Of a stretch of 64,000 bases of DNA, positions 1-8,745 are shown piece after piece. Under the pieces are notes generated by a model that saw only the letters and a list, made by a program, of their open reading frames with translations, was not told the DNA's origin and did no database searches. Source of the DNA: Hydrogenovibrio sp. JE_KL2 (GTDB lineage: Bacteria; Pseudomonadota; Gammaproteobacteria; Thiomicrospirales; Thiomicrospiraceae); assembly GCF_009296185.1 (NCBI RefSeq), contig NZ_WBJR01000005.1, positions 186,001 through 250,000 on the forward strand, read 5' to 3'. Within the stretch, counting starts at the first letter, position 1. Each line of letters starts with the position of its first letter. The translations under genes were made by a program, and so were the position numbers.

Positions 1-326
1 GCGAGCTTGTCGCTCCAGATGTTCATTTTCTTGATGACAAGGCCGATTAAGCGTTTGAGAGCTTTATCGAACTCATTATCGGCAGAGTCGTCATCCGCGA
101 AATATTCGTCATAAAGGCGACGCCCTAGTCGGTCGTTATAACCAAAAGGATCGTTGAGGATCTTGTCCATTTCCTGACGGAATTTTGGATTGTCCCCTTT
201 GTAATATTCGTACCAGATAAAATAATTTAACGGCGTTGGGTTAATCGACTGTTCTTCAAAAATATCGATTAACTGCCCAAAGATACGAATCGATTTTTCA
301 GGTGCGTCGTTAATATCAAGTAACAT
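1..326 (-). CDS. N-terminal part of a probable diguanylate cyclase (partial)
   Basis: The minus-strand frame opens with ATG at 326, preceded by an AAGG ribosome site about 7 nt away, and runs off the left edge of the window, giving 108 residues. The visible part is acidic and helical, with a pattern of the form NPTPLNYFIWYEYYKGDNP followed by short D/E-rich helices. This resembles the all-helical N-terminal region found ahead of GGDEF domains in some proteobacterial diguanylate cyclases. The catalytic domain would lie outside the window, so the function is inferred from this segment only. A palindrome at 370-383 lies just upstream of the start and could be an operator. Confidence 0.6.
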   Translation of the reverse strand, partial: MLLDINDAPEKSIRIFGQLIDIFEEQSINPTPLNYFIWYEYYKGDNPKFRQEMDKILNDPFGYNDRLGRRLYDEYFADDDSADNEFDKALKRLIGLVIKKMNIWSDKL

Positions 327-369
327 GATGTGCCTTAGATTACGAATAATATTTATGTTTCTATTTTAC

Positions 370-383
370 ACAAAACGTTTTGT
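370..383. promoter_or_regulatory. 14-bp perfect palindrome upstream of the leftmost gene
   Basis: ACAAAACGTTTTGT reads the same on both strands, and two further pairs match beyond one mismatch on each side. It lies 44 bp upstream of the minus-strand start at 326 and about 155 bp upstream of ubiK. This is the typical size and place of a dimeric regulator operator. The regulator is unknown. Confidence 0.35.
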
Positions 384-536
384 ATAGAAACAGATTTGAG
401 TGCTTTTGCGTAAGGGATGACTGACGGGAGTGTTGGGTGATTCTAATGGTATTAGAGGAAAAATTCGAGTATAGTTTCTAGCTTAGTTTCTATGTCGTGA
501 TCTTACTCACGGCGTCATCCCCAATTTGGAGACACT

Positions 537-779
537 ATGCTGGATTCGAAACAAATTGCATCTTTGGTGGAAACCGTCTCAAAAGTGTTGCCACAAGGAT
601 TTGGTGAATTGCCGGAACAGGCTCAGAAAAATTTCAAAGCCAGTTTGAGCCGTGCTTTTGAAAAAATGGATTTGGTCTCAAGAGAAGAGTTTGATGTCCA
701 AACGGCCGTGTTAGCCAAGACCCGACAAAAGCTGGAAGCTTTGGAAGCAAAGGTCGACGCACTCGAAAATAAAGAGTAA
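537..779 (+). CDS. ubiK: UbiK (YqiC) ubiquinone biosynthesis accessory factor
   Basis: This 80-residue protein matches the BMFP/YqiC family in length and layout. An N-terminal amphipathic helical part (about 1-45, with LPQGFGELPEQAQKNF) is followed by a C-terminal coiled coil (about 50-80, rich in K, E, L and A). UbiK binds UbiJ and supports the soluble complex that makes ubiquinone under aerobic conditions. The ATG follows a GGAGAC ribosome site. The gene lies 9 bp before comM and is probably co-transcribed with it. This ubiK-comM adjacency is common in gammaproteobacteria. Confidence 0.85.
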   Translation: MLDSKQIASLVETVSKVLPQGFGELPEQAQKNFKASLSRAFEKMDLVSREEFDVQTAVLAKTRQKLEALEAKVDALENKE

Positions 780-788
780 ACGCGCGTT

Positions 789-2321
789 GTGTTAACACAG
801 TATGCCACGCTGGAAACCCGCGCACTTTCCGGTATGGAAGCGCCTGTCGTGCAGGTTGAGGTGCATGTTACCAATGGTTTGCCTCAGTTGTCTTTGGTCG
901 GTCTTCCCGAAGCTGCCGTTAAGGAAAGTAAAGATCGTGTCCGCTCGGCACTGTTAAGCAGTGGTTTCCAACTCCCCCCTAAACGTATTACCGTCAACCT
1001 GGCGCCTGCCGACGTCCCCAAGCAGGGAAGCCGTTATGACTTGCCGATTGCACTCGGTATTCTATTGGCATCAGGCCAACTCAATACCCAACTGGATTTA
1101 ACCAAATTAGAATTTATCGGAGAGCTGGGGCTGAATGGTGAAGTGCGTCGTGTCGATGGCATTTTGTCCGCGGTACTTCAGGCAAAGCAGGCCGGTAAAA
1201 CCCTTATCATCCCTCAGGATAACCTTGCGGAAGCGGCAGTCATTGACGGTGCTGAGATTTTGGCGGCCAGTCATTTATTGGAAGTCAGTGCGTTTTTGAC
1301 CGCATCTGGCGAGCTCCATTCGCCACAAGAGATGACTTCCATTGATGACAAGGGTTGGCACTATCAAGAGGATATCGCGGATATTCAAGGGCAGTTTCAA
1401 GCCAAGCGCGTGCTGGAGTTGTGCGCGGCGGGTGGACATTCGCTACTGATGGTTGGGCCGCCGGGTTCTGGTAAAAGTATGCTGGCGTCCCGATTGATTA
1501 CACTCCTGCCGGATTTGACGCAACAACAGGCGATAGAAGTCGCGGTGATACGTTCTCTTGCCGGAAAGCCGGTGAATGGTCAAGATTTCTTCAAGCGCAT
1601 GTTGGTTCATCCTCACCATACGGCTACGGCACCAGCTATGGTGGGGGGTGGTTCGGGGGCGACGGCAAAACCGGGCGCCTTGTCTTTGGCACACCACTCA
1701 GTGTTGTTTTTAGATGAGTTGACGGAGTTTAACCGTAATGTACTTGAAGCTTTGAGAGAACCGCTGGAAACCAAGCGCGTTGAAATCTCGCGAGTTAACC
1801 AACAGGTGTCCTATCCTGCGGATGTCCAGCTCGTGTGTGCGACCAACCCTAGCCCATCAGGATTTTTTAGTGACGACCCACTAGGGCGATGCACGGATAC
1901 CCCTGAGCAAATCAATCGATACCTGAAAAAGATTTCCGGGCCGTTGTTAGATCGAATTGACTGCCACTTGGAAGTCTCACCAGTCGAGTTTCAGCATTTA
2001 AGCCAAACAGCGAAAGCATCTGGGGAAACCTCCGTAGAAGTTAAGGAGCGTGTTATAGATTGTCAGCAAAGGCAATGGAATCGTCAGGGTAAGCTCAATG
2101 CAAAACTGACCCCTCAGGAGCTGAATGAACTGGTTCAACCCGATGATGCGTCTTTAGCGTTGCTGGAGAAATCGGTGAATCAATTGGGTATGTCAGCCAG
2201 AAGTTACCATAAAGTGTTGCGTGTGGCGTTGTCGTTAGCCGATATGGCAAAGGATGATGTTGTCAGCATCAAGCATATTGCGGAAGCCTTGTCGTACCGT
2301 AAACTGGATAAATTGTCATGA
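789..2321 (+). CDS. comM: ComM / YifB family Mg-chelatase-like AAA+ ATPase
   Basis: The 510-residue protein has the full YifB/ComM architecture. An N-terminal Lon-protease-like fold domain (about 1-165, VEVHVTNGLP and LVGLPEAAVKES) is followed by the AAA+ Mg-chelatase core with Walker A GPPGSGKS near residue 222 and Walker B LFLDEL, then a C-terminal helical Mg-chelatase domain. ComM is a hexameric branch-migration helicase that helps integrate transforming single-stranded DNA into the chromosome, so its presence fits natural competence. The start is GTG at 789, 9 bp after ubiK; the N-terminus aligns with family members only from this region. Length is as expected (about 505 residues). Confidence 0.9.
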   Translation: MLTQYATLETRALSGMEAPVVQVEVHVTNGLPQLSLVGLPEAAVKESKDRVRSALLSSGFQLPPKRITVNLAPADVPKQGSRYDLPIALGILLASGQLNTQLDLTKLEFIGELGLNGEVRRVDGILSAVLQAKQAGKTLIIPQDNLAEAAVIDGAEILAASHLLEVSAFLTASGELHSPQEMTSIDDKGWHYQEDIADIQGQFQAKRVLELCAAGGHSLLMVGPPGSGKSMLASRLITLLPDLTQQQAIEVAVIRSLAGKPVNGQDFFKRMLVHPHHTATAPAMVGGGSGATAKPGALSLAHHSVLFLDELTEFNRNVLEALREPLETKRVEISRVNQQVSYPADVQLVCATNPSPSGFFSDDPLGRCTDTPEQINRYLKKISGPLLDRIDCHLEVSPVEFQHLSQTAKASGETSVEVKERVIDCQQRQWNRQGKLNAKLTPQELNELVQPDDASLALLEKSVNQLGMSARSYHKVLRVALSLADMAKDDVVSIKHIAEALSYRKLDKLS

Positions 2322-2334
2322 AGGGGAATAGCTG

Positions 2335-3027
2335 ATGAATGAATCCTTGCTGTTCACCGCATTGATGGTCGGCTTTTTGGGTGGCGTGCATTGCCTGGGG
2401 ATGTGCAGTGGTGTGGTCGGCACTTTGTCGTTTAATCTCCGTCCCGAGGTGCAACTAAGTCTGTGGCGAATGTTTCCCTATCAGCTTGCCTATAACTTAG
2501 GACGGGTGACCAGTTATGCTCTCATTGGGGCCTTGTTCGGTTGGTTGGGGCATACAGTAACCTCTTTGGCGACTTTCTTACCGGCACAGCAAGCATTGCA
2601 GATTTTTGCGGGTGCATTCATGCTCGCTTTGGGGCTTTATGTTGCAGGCGTCTGGAATGGCGTGGTGGTGGTCGAAAGGCTAGGGAGTTTCATTTGGAAA
2701 CGTCTTCAGCCAGTGGTTTCCAAAATGACTTCGGTGAGAACGATTCCTCAAGCTTGGCTGTATGGCATGGTTTGGGGATGGTTGCCATGCGGTTTGGTTT
2801 ATAGCATGGTGATTATGGCGATTTCAGCCGGAGGCGCACTGCAAGGTGCGGCCGTCATGATTGCATTTGGGTTGGGCACTATGCCGAATTTGCTATTGAT
2901 GGGGTCGTTTGCGTTTTTCTTCACGCGCTTATCGCGCAACCAGCGTGTCAGACGTGTTGCGGGCTTTTTGATTATGCTGATGGGGGCATGGCAAATCTGG
3001 TTGGCGGTGTCTGTACACGTTTCATAA
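2335..3027 (+). CDS. Sulfite exporter TauE/SafE-like membrane protein (COG2836 type)
   Basis: The 230-residue integral membrane protein has about six hydrophobic segments. The first helix carries HCLGMCSG (about residues 19-26) and a later one WLPCGLVYS. This Cys/His pattern is typical of the COG2836 branch of the TauE/SafE family, which often neighbours cytochrome cbb3 oxidase maturation genes and is thought to move metal ions or sulfur compounds. No cbb3 genes are present here, so the substrate is unknown. ATG follows an AAGGGGAA ribosome site, 13 bp after comM. The gene ends 25 bp before the palindromic repeat at 3053-3130. Confidence 0.75.
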   Translation: MNESLLFTALMVGFLGGVHCLGMCSGVVGTLSFNLRPEVQLSLWRMFPYQLAYNLGRVTSYALIGALFGWLGHTVTSLATFLPAQQALQIFAGAFMLALGLYVAGVWNGVVVVERLGSFIWKRLQPVVSKMTSVRTIPQAWLYGMVWGWLPCGLVYSMVIMAISAGGALQGAAVMIAFGLGTMPNLLLMGSFAFFFTRLSRNQRVRRVAGFLIMLMGAWQIWLAVSVHVS

Positions 3028-3052
3028 CCGGAATGGCGTAGCATTTTAAAGA

Positions 3053-3072
3053 CCCCAACCTGGTAGATTTTT
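3053..3072 (-). repeat. Short dispersed repeat, left arm of an inverted pair
   Basis: The plus strand reads CCCCAACCTGGTAGATTTTT, the reverse complement of the consensus AAAATCTRCCAGGTTGGGG. With the copy at 3112-3130 it forms a long inverted repeat. The single T/C difference leaves a G-U pair in RNA. An inner CTCGCC/GGCGAG stem extends the hairpin. It starts 25 bp after the stop of the TauE/SafE gene. Confidence 0.85.
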
Positions 3073-3111
3073 ATCAAATGAAGCGCTCGCCGCCCAAAGG
3101 GGTAAGGCGAG

Positions 3112-3130
3112 AAAATCTGCCAGGTTGGGG
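3112..3130 (+). repeat. Short dispersed repeat, right arm of an inverted pair
   Basis: AAAATCTGCCAGGTTGGGG lies 8 bp beyond the stop codon of the minus-strand TolC-like gene. It is an exact match to the most frequent form of the repeat in this window and is the partner of the copy at 3053. Confidence 0.85.
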
Positions 3131-3138
3131 GCTGAGGT

Positions 3139-4482
3139 TTATTCGCCGTTGTATTGCTTTTCAGCATCAACAAAGCTGTATTGAATGGATAGTGCGTTCA
3201 GTAATTCACCGGTTGCTGCCAAAATGCGGTATTTGGCAATCAATTCATCCGCTTCATTGTTGATCAAAGTACGCAGCGCACTGGTATATTCGTTCTCGGT
3301 GTTCAACAAATCCAGTAGCGATCTGCGTCCCAGGTTGAATTGCTTGCGATAACCGACCAAGGTTTCATGTGTCAGTTTGATGTGCTTGTTGATATAAGGG
3401 ATTTGATCCCCGATATATTGGTAAGCATTCCAAGCATATCTCAGATTTTCAATCACCTGACGACGACTGTTGTTACGTACTTCCGTTGCTTGCATGTATT
3501 CCGATGAAGCTCTCTTAACTTCTGACGAGTCACGACCACCGTTGTATAGGTTATATTTCAAACGCAACATTGCTTGCATGTAGTCGTTTTCTCCCTTAAT
3601 ACCGGAGAGGTTGTTGTTGAAAGTCTTTTCCACTTCAAGGTTGACGGTCGGGTAGTAGTTTTTACCACTGGCATCATATTGTGCTCTGGCCGCAGCAACA
3701 TCCGCATTGGCAGACTCTAGAGTTGGATGGTTTTGCATGGCGATTTTGGTTGCAGCATCCAACGACTGGGGTAGGCTGTATTTGAATTTTGGCTTGATCA
3801 GCGAGTTATCCGGCTGACGCCCTAGGATACGCTGAAACTTTGCCAAAGCATCATAGTAGTTGTTTTGTTCTGATCCAAGATTGGATTGCGCCAAGGCAAG
3901 ACGTGCTTCTGCCTGGTCAACTTCAACTTGGTTACCAATCCCAGCTTGGTTACGCTTCAGGATTTGATCGTGAATCTTAAGGTGAGTGTCCAAACTGTCT
4001 TTCGCCAACTTTAACAGTTCTTTTTCTTTCAGCAGGTTGACGTAAGCGGTTGCCATATCCAATGCGATTGTGCTTGCGGCGGCTTGGGCTTTGTAGGCGG
4101 CGGAGTCCTGACGGTATTTTTGACGTCTGACTTCTTCTTGAGTCGCAAAGCCTTGAAACAGGTTTTGCGTCAATTTGATGGAGCCTTCCTGACGTTCGAG
4201 CCCGTTGCCTTGGTTGTCAACACCACCTGGATAACCTTGCTTGACTTCTTCGTAACCTATGCCCGCGCTGAGGTCAATGCTAGGGTAGTAGCCGCCTTCA
4301 GCGGAACGAACCTGTGCTTGGGTCGCGCGGAAGGCTTTGACTTCCTTTCGGAACTCTGGGTTGTGGACGATGGCGTCTTCAATGGCTTCTTTTAATGTCA
4401 GTGCATGCGCAGCTGGGCTCGCGAGCAGCCCAACTGATAACAAGCCAAGATGTACATAGATAAGTGTGTTTTGAAATTTCAT
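3139..4482 (-). CDS. lapE: TolC-family outer-membrane factor of the Lap type I secretion system
   Basis: This 447-residue protein starts with a signal peptide (about 1-27, ending SPAAHA) followed by LTLKEAIEDAIVHNPEF, the usual opening of TolC-family proteins. Two long alternating helical repeats with many Ala, Gln and Asn follow. As a trimer it would form the outer-membrane channel through which a type I exporter secretes its substrate. It is the last gene of the minus-strand lap operon, 9 bp after the LuxR-type gene, together with a matching ABC exporter (lapB) and adaptor (lapC). The name lapE is from context; TolC-family membership is clear from sequence. Confidence 0.85.
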   Translation of the reverse strand: MKFQNTLIYVHLGLLSVGLLASPAAHALTLKEAIEDAIVHNPEFRKEVKAFRATQAQVRSAEGGYYPSIDLSAGIGYEEVKQGYPGGVDNQGNGLERQEGSIKLTQNLFQGFATQEEVRRQKYRQDSAAYKAQAAASTIALDMATAYVNLLKEKELLKLAKDSLDTHLKIHDQILKRNQAGIGNQVEVDQAEARLALAQSNLGSEQNNYYDALAKFQRILGRQPDNSLIKPKFKYSLPQSLDAATKIAMQNHPTLESANADVAAARAQYDASGKNYYPTVNLEVEKTFNNNLSGIKGENDYMQAMLRLKYNLYNGGRDSSEVKRASSEYMQATEVRNNSRRQVIENLRYAWNAYQYIGDQIPYINKHIKLTHETLVGYRKQFNLGRRSLLDLLNTENEYTSALRTLINNEADELIAKYRILAATGELLNALSIQYSFVDAEKQYNGE

Positions 4483-4491
4483 GGACTGCTT

Positions 4492-5097
4492 CTAATCTTC
4501 ATCCTGCCAGTTTTGTATACACAGTACCAGTGCCAATCGATCCTTGACGGAAAACTTTTCCAATAAATGGCTGATATGTGCTTTGACAGTGCGTTCACTA
4601 ATATGCATTGACTCTGCAATTTCCATATTGCTTAAGCCTTGCATGACTAATTTCAATGTTTCTTCTTCACGTTCCGTCACTTGGTTTTTCCAACTTTCCG
4701 AACGTTTTGGTTGGTTGGCGGCTTGTGAGATGAGTGCTTGCATCACATTTTGCCCTAACCAGATACTACCTGATTGAACAGCGTCAATTGCTTGACGGAT
4801 TCTCTCTTCATTGGCATAAAGATTAAGATAACCCCTAACCCCTAGCGCGAACCATGCCAAAGCTTCTTCTGAAGACGGCAGGCTGGAAAGTAAGATCACC
4901 GGATACTCTTGAGTAATCAGCTGTTCTATTTGTTCCTGTTGAATATTTTCATTCAACGCCACAAGTAACATGACTTCGCTTGGCAAATAACTTAACGTTT
5001 CTTCTAAATCAAAGATAACCTCACAGTCACGGCTTGCTGCAATGGATGCGTTGTTGACGATATTTTCGTCAGTCGTATATAGCAGTAAGTGCGTCAT
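4492..5097 (-). CDS. LuxR-type regulator with a degenerate receiver domain
   Basis: The 201-residue protein has a C-terminal LuxR/FixJ helix-turn-helix (about 138-198, VTEREEETLKLVMQGLSNMEIAESM and SERTVKAHISHLL). Its N-terminal 120 residues have the size and hydrophobic pattern of a response-regulator receiver. The position of the phosphorylated aspartate reads MLLVALNE, with no Asp, so it is probably a phosphorylation-independent pseudo-receiver. No histidine kinase is adjacent. It lies between lapC and the TolC-like gene in the lap operon, suggesting control of adhesin secretion or biofilm genes. The specific role is inference. Confidence 0.8.
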   Translation of the reverse strand: MTHLLLYTTDENIVNNASIAASRDCEVIFDLEETLSYLPSEVMLLVALNENIQQEQIEQLITQEYPVILLSSLPSSEEALAWFALGVRGYLNLYANEERIRQAIDAVQSGSIWLGQNVMQALISQAANQPKRSESWKNQVTEREEETLKLVMQGLSNMEIAESMHISERTVKAHISHLLEKFSVKDRLALVLCIQNWQDED

Positions 5098-5198
5098 GTT
5101 CTGTTACTTTGACTCTAATCTATGGGTTAAGTATTTTTACTATTGTTTAACTAGATGCGACTATTGTACCGATTTTTTTATCTATTTATTAAAAAAAC

Positions 5199-6539
5199 TT
5201 AGGATTCACGTAAAGCTAGGTCCTTGGCTTTAATGATCGGTTTAATCAAGTAGTCCATGATGGTTTGTTTTCCAACCACAACATCAACTGTTGCTTGCAT
5301 CCCTGGTAATAAATAAAGCGGATTCTTGTCTGTTCCCAAGTGGTTTTTGTTGGTTTTAATGCGGGCGATGTAAAAGCTGTTGCCCTTATCATCAACGATG
5401 GTATCCGCAGAAATATTCTCAACAGTCCCTTCCAAGCCGCCATAAATCGCAAAGTCGTAAGCGGTGAATTTAATTTTTGCTTTCAAACCAGGGTAAACAA
5501 ACCCGATATCGGATGGCAGAATTTTGGTTTCCAACACCAATGAAGCATCATTTGGCACAATCTTGATAATGTCACTACCCGGTTTTACCACCTCACCGAT
5601 GGTCGACACCATTAACTGATTGATAACACCGTTAACCGGCGAGCGGATATTGGTACGACGGACCTTATCTTCAATGGCGGTTTGTGAGTTTTGAATTTGT
5701 TCAAGTTTAGCCAGAACTTCATTTAACTTTTCCTGCGCTTTGTTTTGGAAATCCTGTTTCGCTTCTTTTTGTTTCGATTCGGCTTCTTTTACCGCCGATT
5801 GTAGTTTTGGAATGGAAATTCGAGTCGATTGCAGTTTGGTGTAGGCGTCGTTGGCATCACGTCTGGTTTTTAATAAATCCACTTGTGAAGCGATGCCTTC
5901 TCGAACCAAAGGTTCCATGATATGGATTTCCTTTTGTAGCAGTTCGTAGGATTTTTTGAGTTGCGTGGCTTGGTTTTGCGCTTCTTCCAACTCTGAACGG
6001 TGCTGAACAATCTGTTGTTCAAGAATGTGTATATTGGTTTGAAGTTGATTTAACTGGTTTTGGTATAGCGTTTTCTCGCGGTCAAACATTCTGATGACGT
6101 TAGGATCATTGGACGGATATTTTTCGATAAAGGGACGGTCAAATGCCTCAGCCTTCAAACGTTCGGATTGAGCCTGTAAGTCATATTTTTGTGTTTCCGC
6201 TTCACCAAAACTACTGGCAAATTGGGTGTTGTCGAGTTTAATCAGCGTTTCGCCTTTACGAACCTTATCACCGGTTTTGACAAAAATATTAGAGACAATA
6301 CCGCCTTCTAAATTCTGTACAACCTGAATCTGGCTAGAAGGTACAACTTTACCTTCACCTCTTACAATTTTGTCTAGTGTCGTTAGGCTTGCCCAAACAA
6401 TCAAAAAGACGATGACCAAAAAAATCAACCACACCAAAACTTGAGATTTGATGGTGGGTTTTTCCAGAGCAGCTTGGCTCAAACTGGACATGAACTCCAA
6501 ATCAGATTCAGATACGTCAGGGCGCTTTGTAATTTTCAT
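5199..6539 (-). CDS. lapC: HlyD-family periplasmic adaptor of the Lap type I secretion system
   Basis: This 446-residue membrane-fusion protein has a short cytoplasmic N-terminus, one transmembrane helix (about 35-55), a biotinyl-lipoyl half motif (GEGKVVPSSQIQVVQNLEGG), a long coiled coil (about 125-285) and a C-terminal HlyD beta-barrel region (IRSPVNGVINQLMVSTIGEVV). It would link the LapB ABC transporter to the TolC-like channel. Its ATG overlaps the lapB stop in an ATGA tetranucleotide, so translation is probably coupled. Length and order match Lap and related RTX-adhesin secretion loci. Confidence 0.88.
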   Translation of the reverse strand: MKITKRPDVSESDLEFMSSLSQAALEKPTIKSQVLVWLIFLVIVFLIVWASLTTLDKIVRGEGKVVPSSQIQVVQNLEGGIVSNIFVKTGDKVRKGETLIKLDNTQFASSFGEAETQKYDLQAQSERLKAEAFDRPFIEKYPSNDPNVIRMFDREKTLYQNQLNQLQTNIHILEQQIVQHRSELEEAQNQATQLKKSYELLQKEIHIMEPLVREGIASQVDLLKTRRDANDAYTKLQSTRISIPKLQSAVKEAESKQKEAKQDFQNKAQEKLNEVLAKLEQIQNSQTAIEDKVRRTNIRSPVNGVINQLMVSTIGEVVKPGSDIIKIVPNDASLVLETKILPSDIGFVYPGLKAKIKFTAYDFAIYGGLEGTVENISADTIVDDKGNSFYIARIKTNKNHLGTDKNPLYLLPGMQATVDVVVGKQTIMDYLIKPIIKAKDLALRES

Positions 6540-8716
6540 GCATCCACCCGCTGTTTATTCAATTGTCCCGACTTCAAGGCTTCTAGAACCGTGTCTTTTG
6601 GGCCGTCGGCAATCAGTCTGCCGTTGTCTAAAACAATGAGACGATCCACCAATTGTAAAATACTCATCTTATGGGTAACGACAATCATCGTGTTCTGGAT
6701 GGTATTTTCTTTTAGGCGTTGGATCAGCGTCATTTCGGTGCTGGAATCCATCGCATTGGTTGGTTCATCGAACAAGTAAATCGGTGCTGGCAATAGCAGA
6801 GCGCGCGCAACGCCGATACTTTGTCTTTGACCTCCAGAGAGTGAGGTTCCGCCTTCGTTAATCATTAAGCCATATCCGGACGGATGCGTTTTGATAAAGT
6901 CATCCACGCCCGCGAGTTTGGCAGCTCGTAGAATCAAATCATCTTCAATATAAGGTGCTTTGTAGGCGATATTTTCTCTGACATCGCCGCTGAATAGTGT
7001 CACTTCTTGTGGCACGTAATTGATATTGTGTCTCAACGCTGCCGGATCAAGCTGGGTGATATCAATGCCGTCAATTAGAATTGAACCACTGTCCGGTTTG
7101 TAAAAGCCGAGAATCAGTTTTTCGATGGTTGTTTTTCCCGAACCAACGCGACCAATGACTCCGACTTTATCTCCAGCTTCGATTTTGAAGGACACGTCAT
7201 GCAATGCCTCCTTTGAGTCGCCTGGGTAGGTGAATGTGACGTTGCTGAATTCGATTTTTCCATTAAAAACAGGGTGCTGAATGAAGCGCTTACCAACCGG
7301 GCGCTCGGTTTCTTTTTTCATTAAGTCGTTTAGGGAGTTCAGTGCGGTGCGCGTTTGCTGATAGGAGGCTGTGAGATTTGCAAACTGTCCCATCGGCCCG
7401 ATAGCGCGCTGACTCAGCATAACGGTTGCAATCAAGCCCCCCATCGTCAAGTCACCGTTCTTGATTAAGTACACCCCGGCCAATACGATGAAAACGGTAC
7501 TCATTTGTTGCATGAACCCCGTCATTCTGCCGATTGAGCTTTGCATCATCTTGGATTTGATGCTGGCTTTGGCGATCTCACCAACAGCCTGTTCCCACTT
7601 CCATTGCGAGCGCGCTTCAACGCCAAGGGCTTTAATGGTTTCAATGGCGGTAAGGGTTTCTATGAGTACGGCGTTTTTCTGTGCAGAAGCTTCGTAAGTT
7701 GCTTCAATGCTGCTCATGATGCGGTCTTTCATAATCAAACTATAGAGCAGGATAACCATGATAATCAGCATGGGGACCAAGACGATTGCCCCAGCGATGT
7801 AGGTGATTACCAATAAGAAGATGATGACAAACGGTAAATCGACAATTGAGGCGATGGTGCCTGAGGTGAAAAAGTTGCGGATGCTGTCGAACTCTTTTAG
7901 GTTGTTGGCAAATGCACCGATGGAACCTTGGCGGTTCTCCATCGTTAAATCAAGCGTATGCTCAAAGAGTTTTGCCGACATGATCACATCGCTTTTCTTT
8001 CCGGCGATTTCTAGGAAATAAGAGCGCAGTGACTTGAGCAACAAGTCGAACATATATACGACACTGATGCCAAGTGCCAATACCCAAAGCGACTCAACGG
8101 CATTGTTTGGCACAATGCGGTCATAGACGTTCATGACGAACAGCGGGTTGGCGAGTATGAAAATATTGATGACGACAGATGCGATAATGACGTCGCGGTA
8201 AATGGTTCTATTGTCCCAGAAGGTGTGCCAGAACCAATGCCCGTCATCTTTTTTGACCAAACGGTCTTTTTTGTTCGCCTGGCTGACTTTTTTGCCAAGA
8301 TAAATGGCGTAGCCCAAGTAGTCTTTTTCCAGCTCTTTTAACGAAACTGTTTTGAGGCTTCCACCCATGTCCGGCATGATGATATTGGCTTGACTGCCGG
8401 ATATAGAGTCCAAGATACATGCCTGATTGTCTTTAAGATTAATAATGCAAGGCATGACAAGGCTTGGAATGTCGGCAAGCTCGCGCTGAACGAATTTTGC
8501 ATGGATTTGCGCGCGTTCTGCAGCTCGAATGAATAATTCAGGCGTTAGTCGCTCGCCGTCACTGATAGGTAAACCTGCTACGAGAGCATGGCTGGAAAGG
8601 TTTTGTCCCTGCGTTTTGCAATAAAGAACTAAGCAATCAAGCAGTGGATCACGAAAATCTAGATCCTGGCTTTCGGTTTGTTCCGTTTTCAATGCGTTTG
8701 ATCCGGTGTGCGACAT
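6536..8716 (-). CDS. lapB: Type I secretion ABC transporter with C39-like domain
   Basis: The 726-residue exporter has an N-terminal peptidase-C39-like domain (about 20-150) without a catalytic cysteine at the expected place, so it should bind substrate rather than cut it. A six-helix ABC membrane domain (about 170-440) and an ATPase domain follow, with Walker A GRVGSGKTT near residue 525, signature LSGGQRQ and Walker B IYLFDEPT. This is the LapB type that exports giant RTX or Lap adhesins without removing a leader. It overlaps lapC by 4 nt and starts 29 bp after lapD. The adhesin gene is not in the window. Confidence 0.9.
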   Translation of the reverse strand: MSHTGSNALKTEQTESQDLDFRDPLLDCLVLYCKTQGQNLSSHALVAGLPISDGERLTPELFIRAAERAQIHAKFVQRELADIPSLVMPCIINLKDNQACILDSISGSQANIIMPDMGGSLKTVSLKELEKDYLGYAIYLGKKVSQANKKDRLVKKDDGHWFWHTFWDNRTIYRDVIIASVVINIFILANPLFVMNVYDRIVPNNAVESLWVLALGISVVYMFDLLLKSLRSYFLEIAGKKSDVIMSAKLFEHTLDLTMENRQGSIGAFANNLKEFDSIRNFFTSGTIASIVDLPFVIIFLLVITYIAGAIVLVPMLIIMVILLYSLIMKDRIMSSIEATYEASAQKNAVLIETLTAIETIKALGVEARSQWKWEQAVGEIAKASIKSKMMQSSIGRMTGFMQQMSTVFIVLAGVYLIKNGDLTMGGLIATVMLSQRAIGPMGQFANLTASYQQTRTALNSLNDLMKKETERPVGKRFIQHPVFNGKIEFSNVTFTYPGDSKEALHDVSFKIEAGDKVGVIGRVGSGKTTIEKLILGFYKPDSGSILIDGIDITQLDPAALRHNINYVPQEVTLFSGDVRENIAYKAPYIEDDLILRAAKLAGVDDFIKTHPSGYGLMINEGGTSLSGGQRQSIGVARALLLPAPIYLFDEPTNAMDSSTEMTLIQRLKENTIQNTMIVVTHKMSILQLVDRLIVLDNGRLIADGPKDTVLEALKSGQLNKQRVDA

Positions 8717-8745
8717 AGTATAGATTGCCCTAAAGTATACTCTTT

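Larger units (their letters stand above)
3053..3130. terminator. Palindromic repeat pair between convergent genes, probable two-way terminator
   Basis: Two opposite copies of the dispersed repeat (3053-3072 and 3112-3130) and an inner CTCGCC/GGCGAG stem can fold into one hairpin of about 78 nt. It sits between the stop codons of the convergent TauE/SafE gene (ends 3027) and the TolC-like gene (stop at 3139). There is no classic U tract after the full stem, so a role in termination or mRNA 3'-end protection is inferred from position and structure. Confidence 0.55.
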
